From assembly GCA_035606915.1 (NCBI GenBank), contig DATNDU010000184.1, positions 1 to 64,000 of the forward strand: 64,000 bases of DNA, read 5' to 3'. The notes under the pieces are model-generated. The model worked only from the letters and a program-made list of their open reading frames with translations. It was not told the DNA's origin and ran no database searches. The translations under genes and the position numbers were made by a program. This document shows positions 1-8,650 of this stretch, one piece after another (the stretch's first letter is position 1; every line of letters begins with the position of its first letter). The DNA comes from Roseiarcus sp035606915 (lineage in GTDB: Bacteria > Pseudomonadota > Alphaproteobacteria > Rhizobiales > Beijerinckiaceae).

Positions 1-69
1 AATGCGCGGCTGCTCGCCGGGCACGTAAGGCTGTAGCTCCCGCGCCAGCGCGCTCCAATAGCGGTTCAT
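1..69 (-). CDS. hisC: Histidinol-phosphate aminotransferase-like, N-terminal fragment
   Basis: Only the first 23 codons are inside the window; the gene runs leftward off the edge. It starts with ATG and reads MNRYWSALARELQPYVPGEQ, followed by PRI. The phrase 'LQPYVPGEQP' right after the start is typical of HisC-type PLP-dependent aminotransferases, which convert imidazole-acetol phosphate to histidinol phosphate. The call rests on this short N-terminus only, so another class I/II aminotransferase of the same subfamily is possible. It diverges from the substrate-binding protein gene that follows. Confidence 0.6.
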   Translation of the reverse strand, partial: MNRYWSALARELQPYVPGEQPRI

Positions 70-195
70 TGCGGCTTTCCCATAATGCGTGAGCCGCTTA
101 GCCCCGACCGCGCACCCCGGCAAGCCCGCGACGAATGCGGCTCGACGCGCATTTGCGTTATGCTAAGGTCGCCGGACGCAGCGAGGGGGGAAAGC

Positions 196-1197
196 ATGCG
201 TTGGGGATTTGCGGTCGCGGCTGCGCTGATGGCGCTGATGGCGGGGATGGCGCCGGCTCAGGCGCTCGATAAGGTCACGTTCGGCACAAATTGGCTCGCC
301 GATCCCGAAGCCGGCGGCTATTTTCAGGCGCTCGCCGACGGCACCTATCAGAAATACGGCCTCGACGTGACGATCCTGCCCGGCGGGCCGATGTCGAACG
401 GCGGCTTGCTGCTGATCTCGGGCAAGATCGAATTCTTCATGGGCGGCGACATCCTCGGCGACTTCTACAACGTCGAGCACGGCTTGCCGGTGATCACGGT
501 GGCCGCGCATTTCCAGAAGAACCCGCTCATCATGATGTCGCATCCCGGCGTCGGGCTCGACAAATGGACGGATCTGCCGAAGGCGACCGCCATCGTCAGC
601 AAGGGCGCGGTCGCCACCTTCTATCAGTGGATGGTCGAGGCCTGGGGCTTCAAGGACAAGAACGTCAAGCCCTATAACTACAATTCCGCCACCTTCATCG
701 CCGATCCGCATTCCATCCAGCAGGGCTATGTCACCTCCGAGCCTTATGCGGTGGAGAAGTACGGCCACTTCAAGCCCAACATCTTCCTGCTCTCCGACTA
801 CGGCTATTCGAGCTACGCGACGACGATCATCGCCCGCAAGGATATCGTCGACAACAAGCCCGACGTCGTACAGCGCTTCGTCGACGCCTCCAGCATCGGC
901 TGGTATCACTATCTCTATGGCGACAATGAAAAGGCCAACGCGCTCATCAAGCACGAAAATCCCGAGATGACCGACGATCAGATCGCCTATTCCATCGCCA
1001 AGATGAAGGAATACGGCATCGTCGATTCCGGCGATGCGCTGAAGCTGGGCATAGGCGCGATGACCGACGCGCATATGAAGGATTTCTTCGACAAAATGGT
1101 GAAGGCGGGCCTGGTCAAAGCCGACCTCGACTATAAGAAGGGCTATACGCTGAAGTTCGTCAATCACGGCGTCGGGCTCGATCTGCGGCCCAAATGA
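196..1197 (+). CDS. ABC transporter substrate-binding protein, NMT1/THI5 (SsuA-like) family
   Basis: Periplasmic ligand-binding protein of about 333 residues. I chose the ATG at 196 over upstream starts because it follows a purine-rich GAGGGGGGAAAG stretch and opens a clean signal peptide: MRWG, a hydrophobic alanine/leucine core, then a cleavage site around APAQA-LD. The mature start 'KVTFGTNWLADPEAGGYFQA' and the tripartite closed fold are typical of NMT1-like proteins that bind thiamine precursors, sulfonates, nitrate or similar small organics. No permease or ATPase gene is adjacent. The stop codon overlaps the start of the downstream deaminase (ATGA), so the two are probably translated together and the ligand may be related to the deaminase substrate. 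The ligand itself cannot be read from sequence. Confidence 0.85.
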   Translation: MRWGFAVAAALMALMAGMAPAQALDKVTFGTNWLADPEAGGYFQALADGTYQKYGLDVTILPGGPMSNGGLLLISGKIEFFMGGDILGDFYNVEHGLPVITVAAHFQKNPLIMMSHPGVGLDKWTDLPKATAIVSKGAVATFYQWMVEAWGFKDKNVKPYNYNSATFIADPHSIQQGYVTSEPYAVEKYGHFKPNIFLLSDYGYSSYATTIIARKDIVDNKPDVVQRFVDASSIGWYHYLYGDNEKANALIKHENPEMTDDQIAYSIAKMKEYGIVDSGDALKLGIGAMTDAHMKDFFDKMVKAGLVKADLDYKKGYTLKFVNHGVGLDLRPK

Positions 1198-2525
1198 GAC
1201 TTTGGATCAAGCAGCCGCTCGCCGTCCTCGCCGAAGGCGCGGACGGCGGGGTCGTCGTCGAGGGAGCCCGGATCGTCGAGCTTGTGGCGCGCGGCGCGAC
1301 ACCCTCGGCGCCGGTGGACGCCAGTTTCGACGCCAGCCGCCATGTGCTGCTGCCGGGCCTCGTCAACGCCCATCATCATTTCTATCAGACGCTGGCGCGC
1401 GCCCATCCGGCCGGGTTGCAACTCGATCTCATACCCTGGCTGCTGGCGCTCTACCCGATCTGGGCGCGCATGGACGCCCGCGATCTGCGCCTGGCGACGC
1501 GGGTGGCGCTGGCCGAACTGCTGCTGTCGGGCTGCACGACGGCGGCCGACCATCACAACCTGTTCCCGCCCGGCCTCGAACATGCCATCGACATCCAGGT
1601 CGAGGAGGCGCGCGCCCTCGGCGTGCGGATGACGGTGACGCGTGGCGCCATGAGCTTTTCGACCCGCGAAGGCGGCTTGCCGCCGGAAAATGTCGTGCAG
1701 GCCGACGACGTCGTGCTCGCCGATTGCGAGCGGGTGGCGCGCGCCTATCACGATCCCTCGCCGGGCTCGATGATGCGGATCGCCTTCGCCCCGTGCTCGC
1801 CGTTCGCCGTCCACAAGCCGCTGATGCCGGATCTGGCGGCGTTGGCGGAGCGGCTCGACGTTCGTCTGCACACCCATCTCTGTCAGGTCGAGGACGAGGA
1901 GCGCTTCTGCGTCGAGGCGCATGGGCTGCGGCCGGTCGACTTCCTGGACAGCGTCGGCTGGCTCAACGAGCGTGTCTGGCTCGCCCACGCCGTACATTTC
2001 AACAACCGGGACATCGCCCGGCTCGGCGCGGCGGGGGTCGGCGTCTGCCATCTGGCGGCGGCCGACATGTGGCTGGCGGCAGGAATTTGCCCGACGCGGG
2101 ATTTCGAGTTGGCGGGCTCGCCCGTCGGCCTCGGCGTCGACGGCTCGTCGTCGAACGATTCCTCCAACATGATGGAGGCGGTGCGCCATTCGCTGCTGCT
2201 GCAACGGCTGCGCTACGGCCCGACGCGCGTCACGCCGCGCGACGCCTTGCGCTGGGCGAGCGTGGGCGGCGCGAAATGCCTCGGGCGCGATGACATCGGC
2301 GCCATCGCCGTCGGCCGCCAGGCCGATCTGGCGCTGTTTCGGCTCGACGCGCCGCGCTTCTCCGGCGCGCATGACCTCCTCGCCGCGCTCGTGCTTTGCG
2401 GCGCACATCGCGCCGACCGGGTGATGGTCAACGGCGAATGGCGGGTCGTCGACGGCGCGGTCGTCGGCCTCGATCTCGCCGCGTTGCTAGCCGAACACGC
2501 GGCGGCGGCGCGCAAATTCGCCTGA
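1194..2525 (+). CDS. 8-oxoguanine deaminase-like amidohydrolase (AtzB/TrzN-type)
   Basis: Metal-dependent cytosolic hydrolase of 443 residues in the amidohydrolase superfamily, expected to hydrolytically deaminate an aminopurine or aminotriazine-like ring. Metal-ligand motifs are visible in order: 'GLVNAHHHFYQT' near residue 58, 'LHTHLCQ' near 223, 'LAHAVHF' near 262 and 'GVDGSSSND' near 314. The combination HHHFYQT plus 'PWLLALYPIW' is characteristic of the 8-oxoguanine deaminase group. The start ATG overlaps the stop of the upstream substrate-binding protein by 4 bases, so the pair forms a coupled unit. Substrate is inferred from subfamily resemblance; hydroxyatrazine-type or other N-heterocycle deamination is the main alternative. 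Confidence 0.82.
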   Translation: MRLWIKQPLAVLAEGADGGVVVEGARIVELVARGATPSAPVDASFDASRHVLLPGLVNAHHHFYQTLARAHPAGLQLDLIPWLLALYPIWARMDARDLRLATRVALAELLLSGCTTAADHHNLFPPGLEHAIDIQVEEARALGVRMTVTRGAMSFSTREGGLPPENVVQADDVVLADCERVARAYHDPSPGSMMRIAFAPCSPFAVHKPLMPDLAALAERLDVRLHTHLCQVEDEERFCVEAHGLRPVDFLDSVGWLNERVWLAHAVHFNNRDIARLGAAGVGVCHLAAADMWLAAGICPTRDFELAGSPVGLGVDGSSSNDSSNMMEAVRHSLLLQRLRYGPTRVTPRDALRWASVGGAKCLGRDDIGAIAVGRQADLALFRLDAPRFSGAHDLLAALVLCGAHRADRVMVNGEWRVVDGAVVGLDLAALLAEHAAAARKFA

Positions 2526-2570
2526 GCCGGCCGCGATGCTAATATTGGCGCGCGCGCCGCTGCAACGCAA

Positions 2571-2598
2571 TTGCGTCGCGCGCCGCCGTCGCTATACT
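2571..2598 (+). promoter_or_regulatory. Candidate sigma70-type promoter for sspB
   Basis: TTGCGT at 2571 and TATACT at 2593 are separated by 16 bases, a reasonable -35/-10 pair just upstream of sspB. Position and spacing are the only support. Confidence 0.4.
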
Positions 2599-2607
2599 AG
2601 CGCCATT

Positions 2608-2647
2608 CAGCCAGAGCGGGACTCTTGCAGCCAGAGCGGGATTCATG
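2608..2647 (+). repeat. Two tandem 20-bp copies spanning the sspB start
   Basis: CAGCCAGAGCGGGA occurs at 2608 and again at 2628, giving two adjacent 20-base units that differ only near their 3' ends (actcttg versus attcatg). The second unit ends with the ATG used here as the sspB start, so the duplication doubles the AGAGCGGGA ribosome-binding region. Confidence 0.8.
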
Positions 2648-3202
2648 GGCGCGGACTTAATCCGGTACGACCTCCTGGTTCAGGACGCGCTGCGCTCGGT
2701 GGTGAGGAAGGTGCTCAACGACGCGGCGCGCGATGGCTTGCCCGGCGAGCATCATTTCAACATCTCGTTCAAGACGCAAGCGCCGGGCGTCGTGCTGCCA
2801 GACTCCATCAAGCAGCGCTACCCCGATGAAATGGCGATCATTCTCCAGCATGAATTCTGGAATTTGACGGTCGGCGCCGAGCATTTCGAAGTCGGCCTCA
2901 ATTTCTCCCGCCGGCCCGAGCGCGTCTGCGTGCCGTTCGACGCCATCACCGGCTTCAGCGACCCCTCGGTGCCGTTTGGCTTCAAGCTGGAGCCGAAGCT
3001 CGGCGAGGCGCAGCGATCGGCGACGCCGGCGCCCGCTCCCCTCCCGGCGCCGGCGCGCGAGAGCGGCGGCAAGGCGGGCAAATCGGCGTCAACGAAAAAC
3101 GAGGCCGGTCCGAAGCTCGTCGAGACGCCGAAGGCGGCCGACAAGCCGGCCGAAGGCGAGAAGACCAAAGTCGTCTCAATCGACGCCTTCCGCAAGAAGT
3201 GA
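2645..3202 (+). CDS. sspB: SspB family ClpXP adaptor protein
   Basis: Adaptor that delivers ssrA-tagged and other substrates to the ClpXP protease. The 185-residue product has the alphaproteobacterial SspB core over roughly residues 1-115: 'YDLLVQDALRSVVRKVL' at the N-terminus, 'MAIILQHEFWNLTV', 'FSRRPERVCVPFDAI' and 'FSDPSVPFGFKLE'. A proline/alanine/lysine-rich linker follows, with a short C-terminal segment ending 'KVVSIDAFRKK', which resembles the XB tail that docks on the ClpX N-domain. It is followed within a few bases by two small genes in the order seen in related alphaproteobacteria. The start codon lies inside a 20-bp tandem repeat, so start strength may be unusual. Confidence 0.93.
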   Translation: MGADLIRYDLLVQDALRSVVRKVLNDAARDGLPGEHHFNISFKTQAPGVVLPDSIKQRYPDEMAIILQHEFWNLTVGAEHFEVGLNFSRRPERVCVPFDAITGFSDPSVPFGFKLEPKLGEAQRSATPAPAPLPAPARESGGKAGKSASTKNEAGPKLVETPKAADKPAEGEKTKVVSIDAFRKK

Positions 3203-3209
3203 CTTGAAG

Positions 3210-3389
3210 GTGAGCGAAGTCCTCAATCTCAGGCTCGCCCGCAAGCGCAAAGCGCGTGAGGCGGCCGAACGCGAGGCGGCCGAGCGACGGGCTGCGTTCG
3301 GCCTGCCGAAAGCGCAGCGCCACGCCGAGGCCGAGCGTCGCGCCCGCGAAGCCCGCGCGCTCGACGGCCACCGGCGCGATGCCCCCTGA
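3210..3389 (+). CDS. DUF4169 family small protein
   Basis: A 59-residue, highly charged protein of unknown function. I chose the GTG at 3210 because it yields the family-like N-terminus MSEVLNLRLARKRKAR; a TTG two codons upstream is an alternative. Nearly the whole protein is predicted helix rich in alanine, arginine and glutamate, ending 'ARALDGHRRDAP', the conserved 'LDGHR' tail of DUF4169. It starts 7 bases after sspB and its end overlaps the following RHH gene, so the three small genes look like one transcription unit. It is too short for the usual length cut-offs in its own frame and is easily missed. Confidence 0.8.
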   Translation: MSEVLNLRLARKRKAREAAEREAAERRAAFGLPKAQRHAEAERRAREARALDGHRRDAP

Positions 3390-3597
3390 CCATCACGCCT
3401 TCGTCAAACGCTCGCTGACCATCGCCGGCCACCGCACGAGCCTGTCGCTGGAGAGCGCATTCTGGCGTCGGCTGGAGGCGCTGGCGGGCCAACGCGGCGT
3501 CTCGCTCAGCGCGCTGGTGGCTGAGGTCGACGCGGCGCGCGGCGAGGCCAACCTATCCTCGGCGCTGCGCGTCTTCGCGCTGGAGAGCTATGCGTAG
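3379..3597 (+). CDS. Ribbon-helix-helix domain protein (RHH_4 type)
   Basis: Product of 72 residues beginning MPPDHHAFVKRSLTIAGHRT. The pattern 'KRSLTIAGHRTSLSLESAFWRRLEALA' followed by 'SLSALVAEVD' matches the PF13467-type ribbon-helix-helix domain: a basic beta strand that would insert in the DNA major groove, then two helices for dimerisation. Likely a small DNA-binding regulator; its targets are unknown. It overlaps the end of the DUF4169 gene by 11 bases. A paralogous RHH protein lies at about 23.8 kb. Confidence 0.8.
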   Translation: MPPDHHAFVKRSLTIAGHRTSLSLESAFWRRLEALAGQRGVSLSALVAEVDAARGEANLSSALRVFALESYA

Positions 3598-3623
3598 CGC
3601 TCCCTGCGGGCTTGGCGCGCGCG

Positions 3624-6600
3624 TTAGAGCCCGGCGGCGTTCTTGCCCGCGGGGCGCGGGCGAGTGCGGGTCGGCGGCAGCGGCAGCGGCGGGGCATGCG
3701 AGGCGGCCCATTCGTTATAGGGGCCGAGATAGTGCTCCATCAGCCGTTGGCGCGCCTGCTCGGCGAGATAGGCGGCAATCTCCGCGTCTCGCCGGGTCAT
3801 GAACGCGTCGGCCTTGCGCTTGCGATTGAACATCGCGCGCTCGCGCACGTCGGCCTCAAAATTCTCGATGCGGTCGCTCTCGCGCGCGATCGCCTCCGAC
3901 GCCAACCCCGCCGCCAGCATCGCGACGTCGATTTTGCGCCCCGAGGCGTCGGCGCCCTTTTGCGTGATCTCCACCGTCGGCGGCGGCCCGCTCCAGAACC
4001 GGCTGACCTTGGCGGAGGTCTCCATCGCGTCGAGGCTCAGCCCGAGATTGGGGAGATTGAACGCCCCGGAAAGCCGCACGGTCCCGCCCGGCGGCGGGTC
4101 GAGGGGGCCGAAGCTGAGCGCGCCCGAGGCCAGCGCCAGCGCGCCGCTAGCCCCGGCGAGCGGCAGCGCGCCCTTGTCGAGTTCGCCGCCGAGCAGAGCC
4201 CCCAGCTTCTTCGGCTCCGGCGGCGGCCCCTGCGCCTGTTCGAGCCGCGGCAGCAGGCGGGCGAGCGCCTGCGGGTCGAGACGGGGGATTTTCGCCTCGC
4301 CAACCTTCAGCTTGCCGGCCCCCGCCAGGCTGCCGACCAGCGCGGCGGCGCTATCGCCGGCGCCGACGAAGGCGAGGCTGGAGTCAATGCGGCCGGCAAG
4401 ACCGGCGCGCTCGACGAGCACGCCCTGCAAGGCCAGGGCGCCGGTTGCGGTGGCTTGGCCTTTGTCGCGGCGCAAGTCGAGCCGGCCTTTGACTTCGCCG
4501 CCGTTCACCAGAAGGCTTGCATCATCGAGCCGCAGCCGGTCGCCATCGAGCCGCAGCCGCCCCGCCATAGCATGGCCGGCGCCGGCGACGCCGAGATCGA
4601 GCGCGCCCACTTTCAGGGCGATGTCGGCGCTCGGCGGCGTCAGCAGCGCCGGGCCGAATTTCGCTTCCGGCCAGATCGCGTCCGGACGCGTCGGCGCCGG
4701 CCGGCCGAGGACCAGCGACAGCAGCGCGCCGAGCGAGGCGCGATCGAACTCCAGCGCGCCGGTGATCCCAGGCGCGGCATCGGCGCCGGCGCGCGTCCAG
4801 ACGAGCCCGCCGGCGATATGCGAGCCGGCGAGCCCGCCCTTGAGGGCGGCCAGCCGCGCCCCATCGGCCCCGGCTTCGAGATCGGCGGCGAGATCGGCCG
4901 GCGCCGTCGCGCCGAGCCCCGCCCGCGCCAGGCCGAGCGCGGCGAGCGCCGGCAACAGATCGGCGCTCTTCAGCGTCAGCGGTCCGGAAATCCAGGCGTC
5001 GGCGCTCGCGGGGCGAAACGCGCCGCTCCAGGCGAGATTGGCGCCCGCCAGCGCCAACCGCGCCTTGCCGTCGAAACCGCGCCGCCATTGCCCGGTCCCG
5101 CTGGCGGAAAATTGGGCGCGTCCGGCCGGCCCCGGCGCGACCTTGAGGCCGAGCTTGCGCAGCAAGGCGCCCGCGTCGGCGGCGTCGAGCGTCGCCTCGG
5201 CGGCGATCGCATCGACGGGCGCCGGGGCCCGGCTCAGGGTCAGCGCGAAGCGGGCGCCCGCCGCCGTTCCGTCGGCCTTGAGGAAATCCAGCGGAAACGG
5301 CCCGTCGAGCGGCGGCCCGTCTCGCCGCGCCTCGAAATTCACCTTGGCGGCGCCGAGGTCGTCGGCGCGTTGCAACAGCCAGGCGGTCAGCGGTCCCGGC
5401 GCGGCGCGGGCGAGCAATGCGGCGAAATCATTAAGCCGCGCGGCGTCGAGCTGCACCCGCGTCCAGCGCCCCGAGGGCGAGGTCTGGCCCTCGGCCTCGA
5501 TCGAGGCGCCGCCGAGATTGGCGAGCGACAGTTTCTGTAGCGTGAACTTGCTGCCCTGCTTGGTGGCGCGCAGTTCCAGCGAGCCGCCGCTGACCGAGGC
5601 GAGCCCGACGCGGGCGACGCGCAGCGTATCGGCCTTCAAGCGGAAATCGAGATCGGCGCCGCCGAGCCAGGCCAGGCCCGCCTCGACATTGGGCGCGGTC
5701 TCGATGTCGAGCGCGTCGCTGGCGAGATCGAGATAGAGCCGCCCGCTCTGTTTGGGCCTGGGCAGCCGGTAGACGATGCTGCCATCGAAACGCGAGGCCG
5801 CGACCTTGAGCGCCAGCCCGCGCACGGCATAGCCCTCCGGCGACAGTTCGACGTCGCCGGAGGCGGAGATGTCGCCCTGCGGCAGCGCCGCCCCGAGCGC
5901 CGCCAATCGGCCGGCAAGCCCCGGCTCGCCCTCGCCGATCCAGGCCGCGAGCGAGGCGAAATCGCCGACCGCGCCCTGTCCGCGACCGCGAAAGATCGGC
6001 GCCGGCGCGATCTCCAGCGCGCCGTCGAGGGCGACGCGCCCATTTCCCGGCAGGCCGCTTGCCATTTTGATGCGCACCGAGCCGCCGGCCACGCCGGAAA
6101 GCGTAAGCTGCGGCGCGGCGAGCTGGCGAGCGCCGAGATAGGCGGTCTCGCCACTAAGCTTCAGCGAGAATTTCCCCAGCGACGCGTCGCGCCCAAGCGC
6201 CCGGCCGAGCAACGCGGCGAAGGCTTGGGCCGCGCGGGCGGGCGGCACGAAGGTCTCCTTGTCCTTGCGCAACAGGGCGTCGAGATTGAGCGTCTTGGCC
6301 TTGAGTTCGGCGGCGATCTCCGGCTTCTGGCCGAGAGTGACCGACAGGCGCCCGCGCGCTTGCAGCGCCCGCGCCTCCTCGCCGAGACTGGCGTCGGCGC
6401 CGGCTAGGTTTGCCCTGTCGCCGCTGGCGGCGAGTTGGCCCGACAGACTCCACGGCCAGACGCCGCCGCCGGGCGCCGGCGCCTGGCCGGCGAAGGTCGC
6501 GGCGCCTTCGAGCCGCGGCGCGTCGGCGAAGACGAGCCGGCCGTCGAGAGTGGCGCGGGAGGGGCCGGCGTCGATCTCGGCCTTCAGCGGCAGCGCATCG

Positions 6601-7160
6601 GCGACGAAGCCTTCGGAGGCGAACTGGAAGTCGGCGCGTCGGTCGGCGAGGGCGAAATCGCCGGCGCCGCGCCACGGGCCGCGGCCCGAGCGCGCGGAGC
6701 CGTCGAAGTTCACGTCATGCAGAACCAGCGGCGCCGCGCCGGTGCGCGCGATGCGGATTTCGGCGTGCGCGGCGCGGATGTGCTCGAACTCCAGCCGCCC
6801 TTCGGCGGGCGGCGCGAAATGCGGGCCGAGCCGCAGTTGCGGGTGGTCGAAGGTGACGTCGTCGAGCTTGATCGTGCCGCCGAACAGGCTGGCGAAGCCG
6901 ATCTCGATGCGCATCTGCGGCGCTTTGAGCCACGGCGCGGCAGGCGGCCCGATGGCGATGCCAGCGATCTTCAGATAGGGCGTCGGCAGCGCCCGCAACG
7001 TGATCGGGCCGGAGATTTCGACCGGGGCGCCGATGCGCACGGAGATTGCGCGCGCCACCATATCGCGCCGCGCCGTCCAGTCAATCAACGGCGGCGCGAC
7101 CAGCGCCACCATAAGCGCGGTCACTAGGGCGACGGCGATAAAGGTGAGGATATTACGCAA
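3624..7160 (-). CDS. AsmA family envelope protein
   Basis: Large protein of 1178 residues, anchored by one N-terminal membrane helix ('ILTFIAVALVTALMVALVAPPLIDW', about residues 4-28) with the rest predicted periplasmic. The opening 'RRDMVARAISVRIGAPVEISGPITLRALPTPYLKIAGIAIG' is the typical AsmA N-terminal signature, followed by long stretches of alternating beta strands and a C-terminal AsmA_2-like region ('GALALQGVLVERAGLAGRIDSSL'). AsmA-like proteins act in outer-membrane biogenesis and bridge-like lipid transport. The extreme C-terminus is a basic/helical tail. Long open frames occur on the opposite strand, but they are composition artefacts of the roughly 70% GC sequence. Confidence 0.85.
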   Translation of the reverse strand: MRNILTFIAVALVTALMVALVAPPLIDWTARRDMVARAISVRIGAPVEISGPITLRALPTPYLKIAGIAIGPPAAPWLKAPQMRIEIGFASLFGGTIKLDDVTFDHPQLRLGPHFAPPAEGRLEFEHIRAAHAEIRIARTGAAPLVLHDVNFDGSARSGRGPWRGAGDFALADRRADFQFASEGFVADALPLKAEIDAGPSRATLDGRLVFADAPRLEGAATFAGQAPAPGGGVWPWSLSGQLAASGDRANLAGADASLGEEARALQARGRLSVTLGQKPEIAAELKAKTLNLDALLRKDKETFVPPARAAQAFAALLGRALGRDASLGKFSLKLSGETAYLGARQLAAPQLTLSGVAGGSVRIKMASGLPGNGRVALDGALEIAPAPIFRGRGQGAVGDFASLAAWIGEGEPGLAGRLAALGAALPQGDISASGDVELSPEGYAVRGLALKVAASRFDGSIVYRLPRPKQSGRLYLDLASDALDIETAPNVEAGLAWLGGADLDFRLKADTLRVARVGLASVSGGSLELRATKQGSKFTLQKLSLANLGGASIEAEGQTSPSGRWTRVQLDAARLNDFAALLARAAPGPLTAWLLQRADDLGAAKVNFEARRDGPPLDGPFPLDFLKADGTAAGARFALTLSRAPAPVDAIAAEATLDAADAGALLRKLGLKVAPGPAGRAQFSASGTGQWRRGFDGKARLALAGANLAWSGAFRPASADAWISGPLTLKSADLLPALAALGLARAGLGATAPADLAADLEAGADGARLAALKGGLAGSHIAGGLVWTRAGADAAPGITGALEFDRASLGALLSLVLGRPAPTRPDAIWPEAKFGPALLTPPSADIALKVGALDLGVAGAGHAMAGRLRLDGDRLRLDDASLLVNGGEVKGRLDLRRDKGQATATGALALQGVLVERAGLAGRIDSSLAFVGAGDSAAALVGSLAGAGKLKVGEAKIPRLDPQALARLLPRLEQAQGPPPEPKKLGALLGGELDKGALPLAGASGALALASGALSFGPLDPPPGGTVRLSGAFNLPNLGLSLDAMETSAKVSRFWSGPPPTVEITQKGADASGRKIDVAMLAAGLASEAIARESDRIENFEADVRERAMFNRKRKADAFMTRRDAEIAAYLAEQARQRLMEHYLGPYNEWAASHAPPLPLPPTRTRPRPAGKNAAGL

Positions 7161-7235
7161 AGGCTTGGAGTGACCCGCTCGTCGCCTTGCGCGCTAGCCC
7201 GAGAGTTTGGCGGTTCCGTGGCGCGAAGCGGGTTC

Positions 7236-8048
7236 TCAATGGCCGCCGGCGAACATCGACGGCGCCGCCGCGCAGTGCAGGCCACCATCGAGCGGCGTGA
7301 CCACGCCGGTCGTATAGGCCCCGGCGCGGCCGGTGAGATAGAGCAGCGTGCCGGCGAGGTCGTCGGGGCGGCCGAGGCGGCCCATCGGCACCGTGCTCGC
7401 CGCGTGCGCCCGGCCCTCTTCGGCCTGAAGCGCGAATTTCGTCATATTGCTGGGAAACGGACCCGGCGCGATGGCGTTGACCGTCACCTGCGAGGCCGCC
7501 AGCTCGGCCGCCAGGATGCGGGTGAGGTGATGCACCGCCGCCTTGGAGGCGGAATAGGCATAGGCGTTCTCGGCCTGGGTGACGGTTCCCATCACCGAGC
7601 CGATATTGATGACGGTGGCCGGCCGTTCCGCCGTCGCCGCCTTTTTCAACAGCGGCGTCAGCTCGCGCGTAAGTTGAAACAGGCCGGTGACGTTGACCGC
7701 CAGCACACGATCGAACGCCTTCCAGGGGTAGGTCTCGTAGGGCTCGCCCCAACTGACGCCGGCGTTGTTGACCAGAATATGCAATTGCCCGGTGCGGGCG
7801 CGCACCGCCTGCGCCAGCGCCGCGACGCCGGCCTCGTTCTGCACCGTGCCGCCGAAGCCCTCGCAGGGACCGATGGCCGAAAGCTCGTTGGCCGCCGCCT
7901 CGCAAACCTCGGCCTTGCGTGAGGCGATGAACACCCGCGCCCCGGCTGAGAGCAACGCCTCGGCGGCGACCCGCCCGAGCCCCGTGCCGCCGCCGGTGAC
8001 CAGCGCGACGCGGCCTTTGACGGAAAACAGGTCGGGCAGGGAGAACAT
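7236..8048 (-). CDS. SDR family NAD(P)-dependent oxidoreductase
   Basis: Classical short-chain dehydrogenase/reductase of 270 residues. The ATG at 8048 is preceded by GAAGGACC and yields MFSLPDLFSVKGRVALVTGG. Visible motifs are the Rossmann glycine motif 'TGGGTGLG' near residue 18, 'NNAG' near 93, the catalytic 'YSASK' near 168 and the cofactor-loop 'APGPFPSNM'. The active site is intact, so this is an active oxidoreductase of the FabG/gluconate-5-dehydrogenase-like group. The substrate is not deducible. It stands alone, between the AsmA gene and a leftward membrane protein gene. Confidence 0.88.
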   Translation of the reverse strand: MFSLPDLFSVKGRVALVTGGGTGLGRVAAEALLSAGARVFIASRKAEVCEAAANELSAIGPCEGFGGTVQNEAGVAALAQAVRARTGQLHILVNNAGVSWGEPYETYPWKAFDRVLAVNVTGLFQLTRELTPLLKKAATAERPATVINIGSVMGTVTQAENAYAYSASKAAVHHLTRILAAELAASQVTVNAIAPGPFPSNMTKFALQAEEGRAHAASTVPMGRLGRPDDLAGTLLYLTGRAGAYTTGVVTPLDGGLHCAAAPSMFAGGH

Positions 8049-8143
8049 CGGCGGTCCTTCGGGATGTGGTCGCAGAGTTATAGCAGGCCGACGCGCGCGG
8101 GGCAGCCGCCCGCAACGCCGCCAGGTGATTTTCGCGAGGCGAT

Positions 8144-8650
8144 TCAGATATTCAAATATTCCCATAGCAGAATAATATTCTGCACCAAGGCCAGGAACGC
8201 ACCCAGCGACAACTTCGCCAAGTTGGTTTTACGCCAGAATAGCGAGGCGAACATCAAGCTATTGAACGAAACGAGCCCCAAAAGAAGATATAGCGAAACT
8301 TCGTGAATCTGACCGCAGACGACGCCATGTTCATGCCTCAGATGGCAAGTCAGCCCGTGGCGCAACTCGAAAAAGACAAAAACCGACCAACACACAGAGA
8401 CGACTATGAAAGCCGACAAAATCGCAATTCTTTGCTTCGCCAGATATAGCATAATGGTGACGAGCAAGGACAAGGATATAAAAAGAACTTCGGTCGCCCT
8501 CAGAGCGCTCGACGACAGGGAATCGGGCGCGTCGCCATCCACGGTTCCATTCGACAAAGCGATCAACACACGCACGACGCCGATCCAAAACAGCACGCAC
8601 CCCAGCCAGAATACCTGTTCCTCGCGGATTCGAGCTATTCGAATATTCAT
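8144..8650 (-). CDS. Hypothetical four-helix membrane protein, lower GC than neighbours
   Basis: I do not recognise this 168-residue protein. It begins MNIRIARIREEQVFWLGCVL and shows about four hydrophobic helices: residues about 12-32, 54-70, 74-94 and 121-142, with a cysteine/histidine-containing loop ('HGLTCHLRHEHGVVCGQIHE') before the last helix. Base composition is near 50% GC in samples I counted, against roughly 65-70% around it, and codon usage is correspondingly AT-biased. That suggests recent acquisition or weak constraint. The frame is open end to end and the protein is plausible as an inner-membrane protein. Confidence 0.55.
   Translation of the reverse strand: MNIRIARIREEQVFWLGCVLFWIGVVRVLIALSNGTVDGDAPDSLSSSALRATEVLFISLSLLVTIMLYLAKQRIAILSAFIVVSVCWSVFVFFELRHGLTCHLRHEHGVVCGQIHEVSLYLLLGLVSFNSLMFASLFWRKTNLAKLSLGAFLALVQNIILLWEYLNI

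Noticed and set aside
3612..5736. Very long open frames antisense to the AsmA gene (over 600 codons)
   Set aside because: Sequence is low-complexity Arg/Ala/Gly/Pro or Ser/Ala-rich with no domain pattern; the AsmA frame on the minus strand has a membrane anchor and family motifs. High GC leaves antisense frames open.
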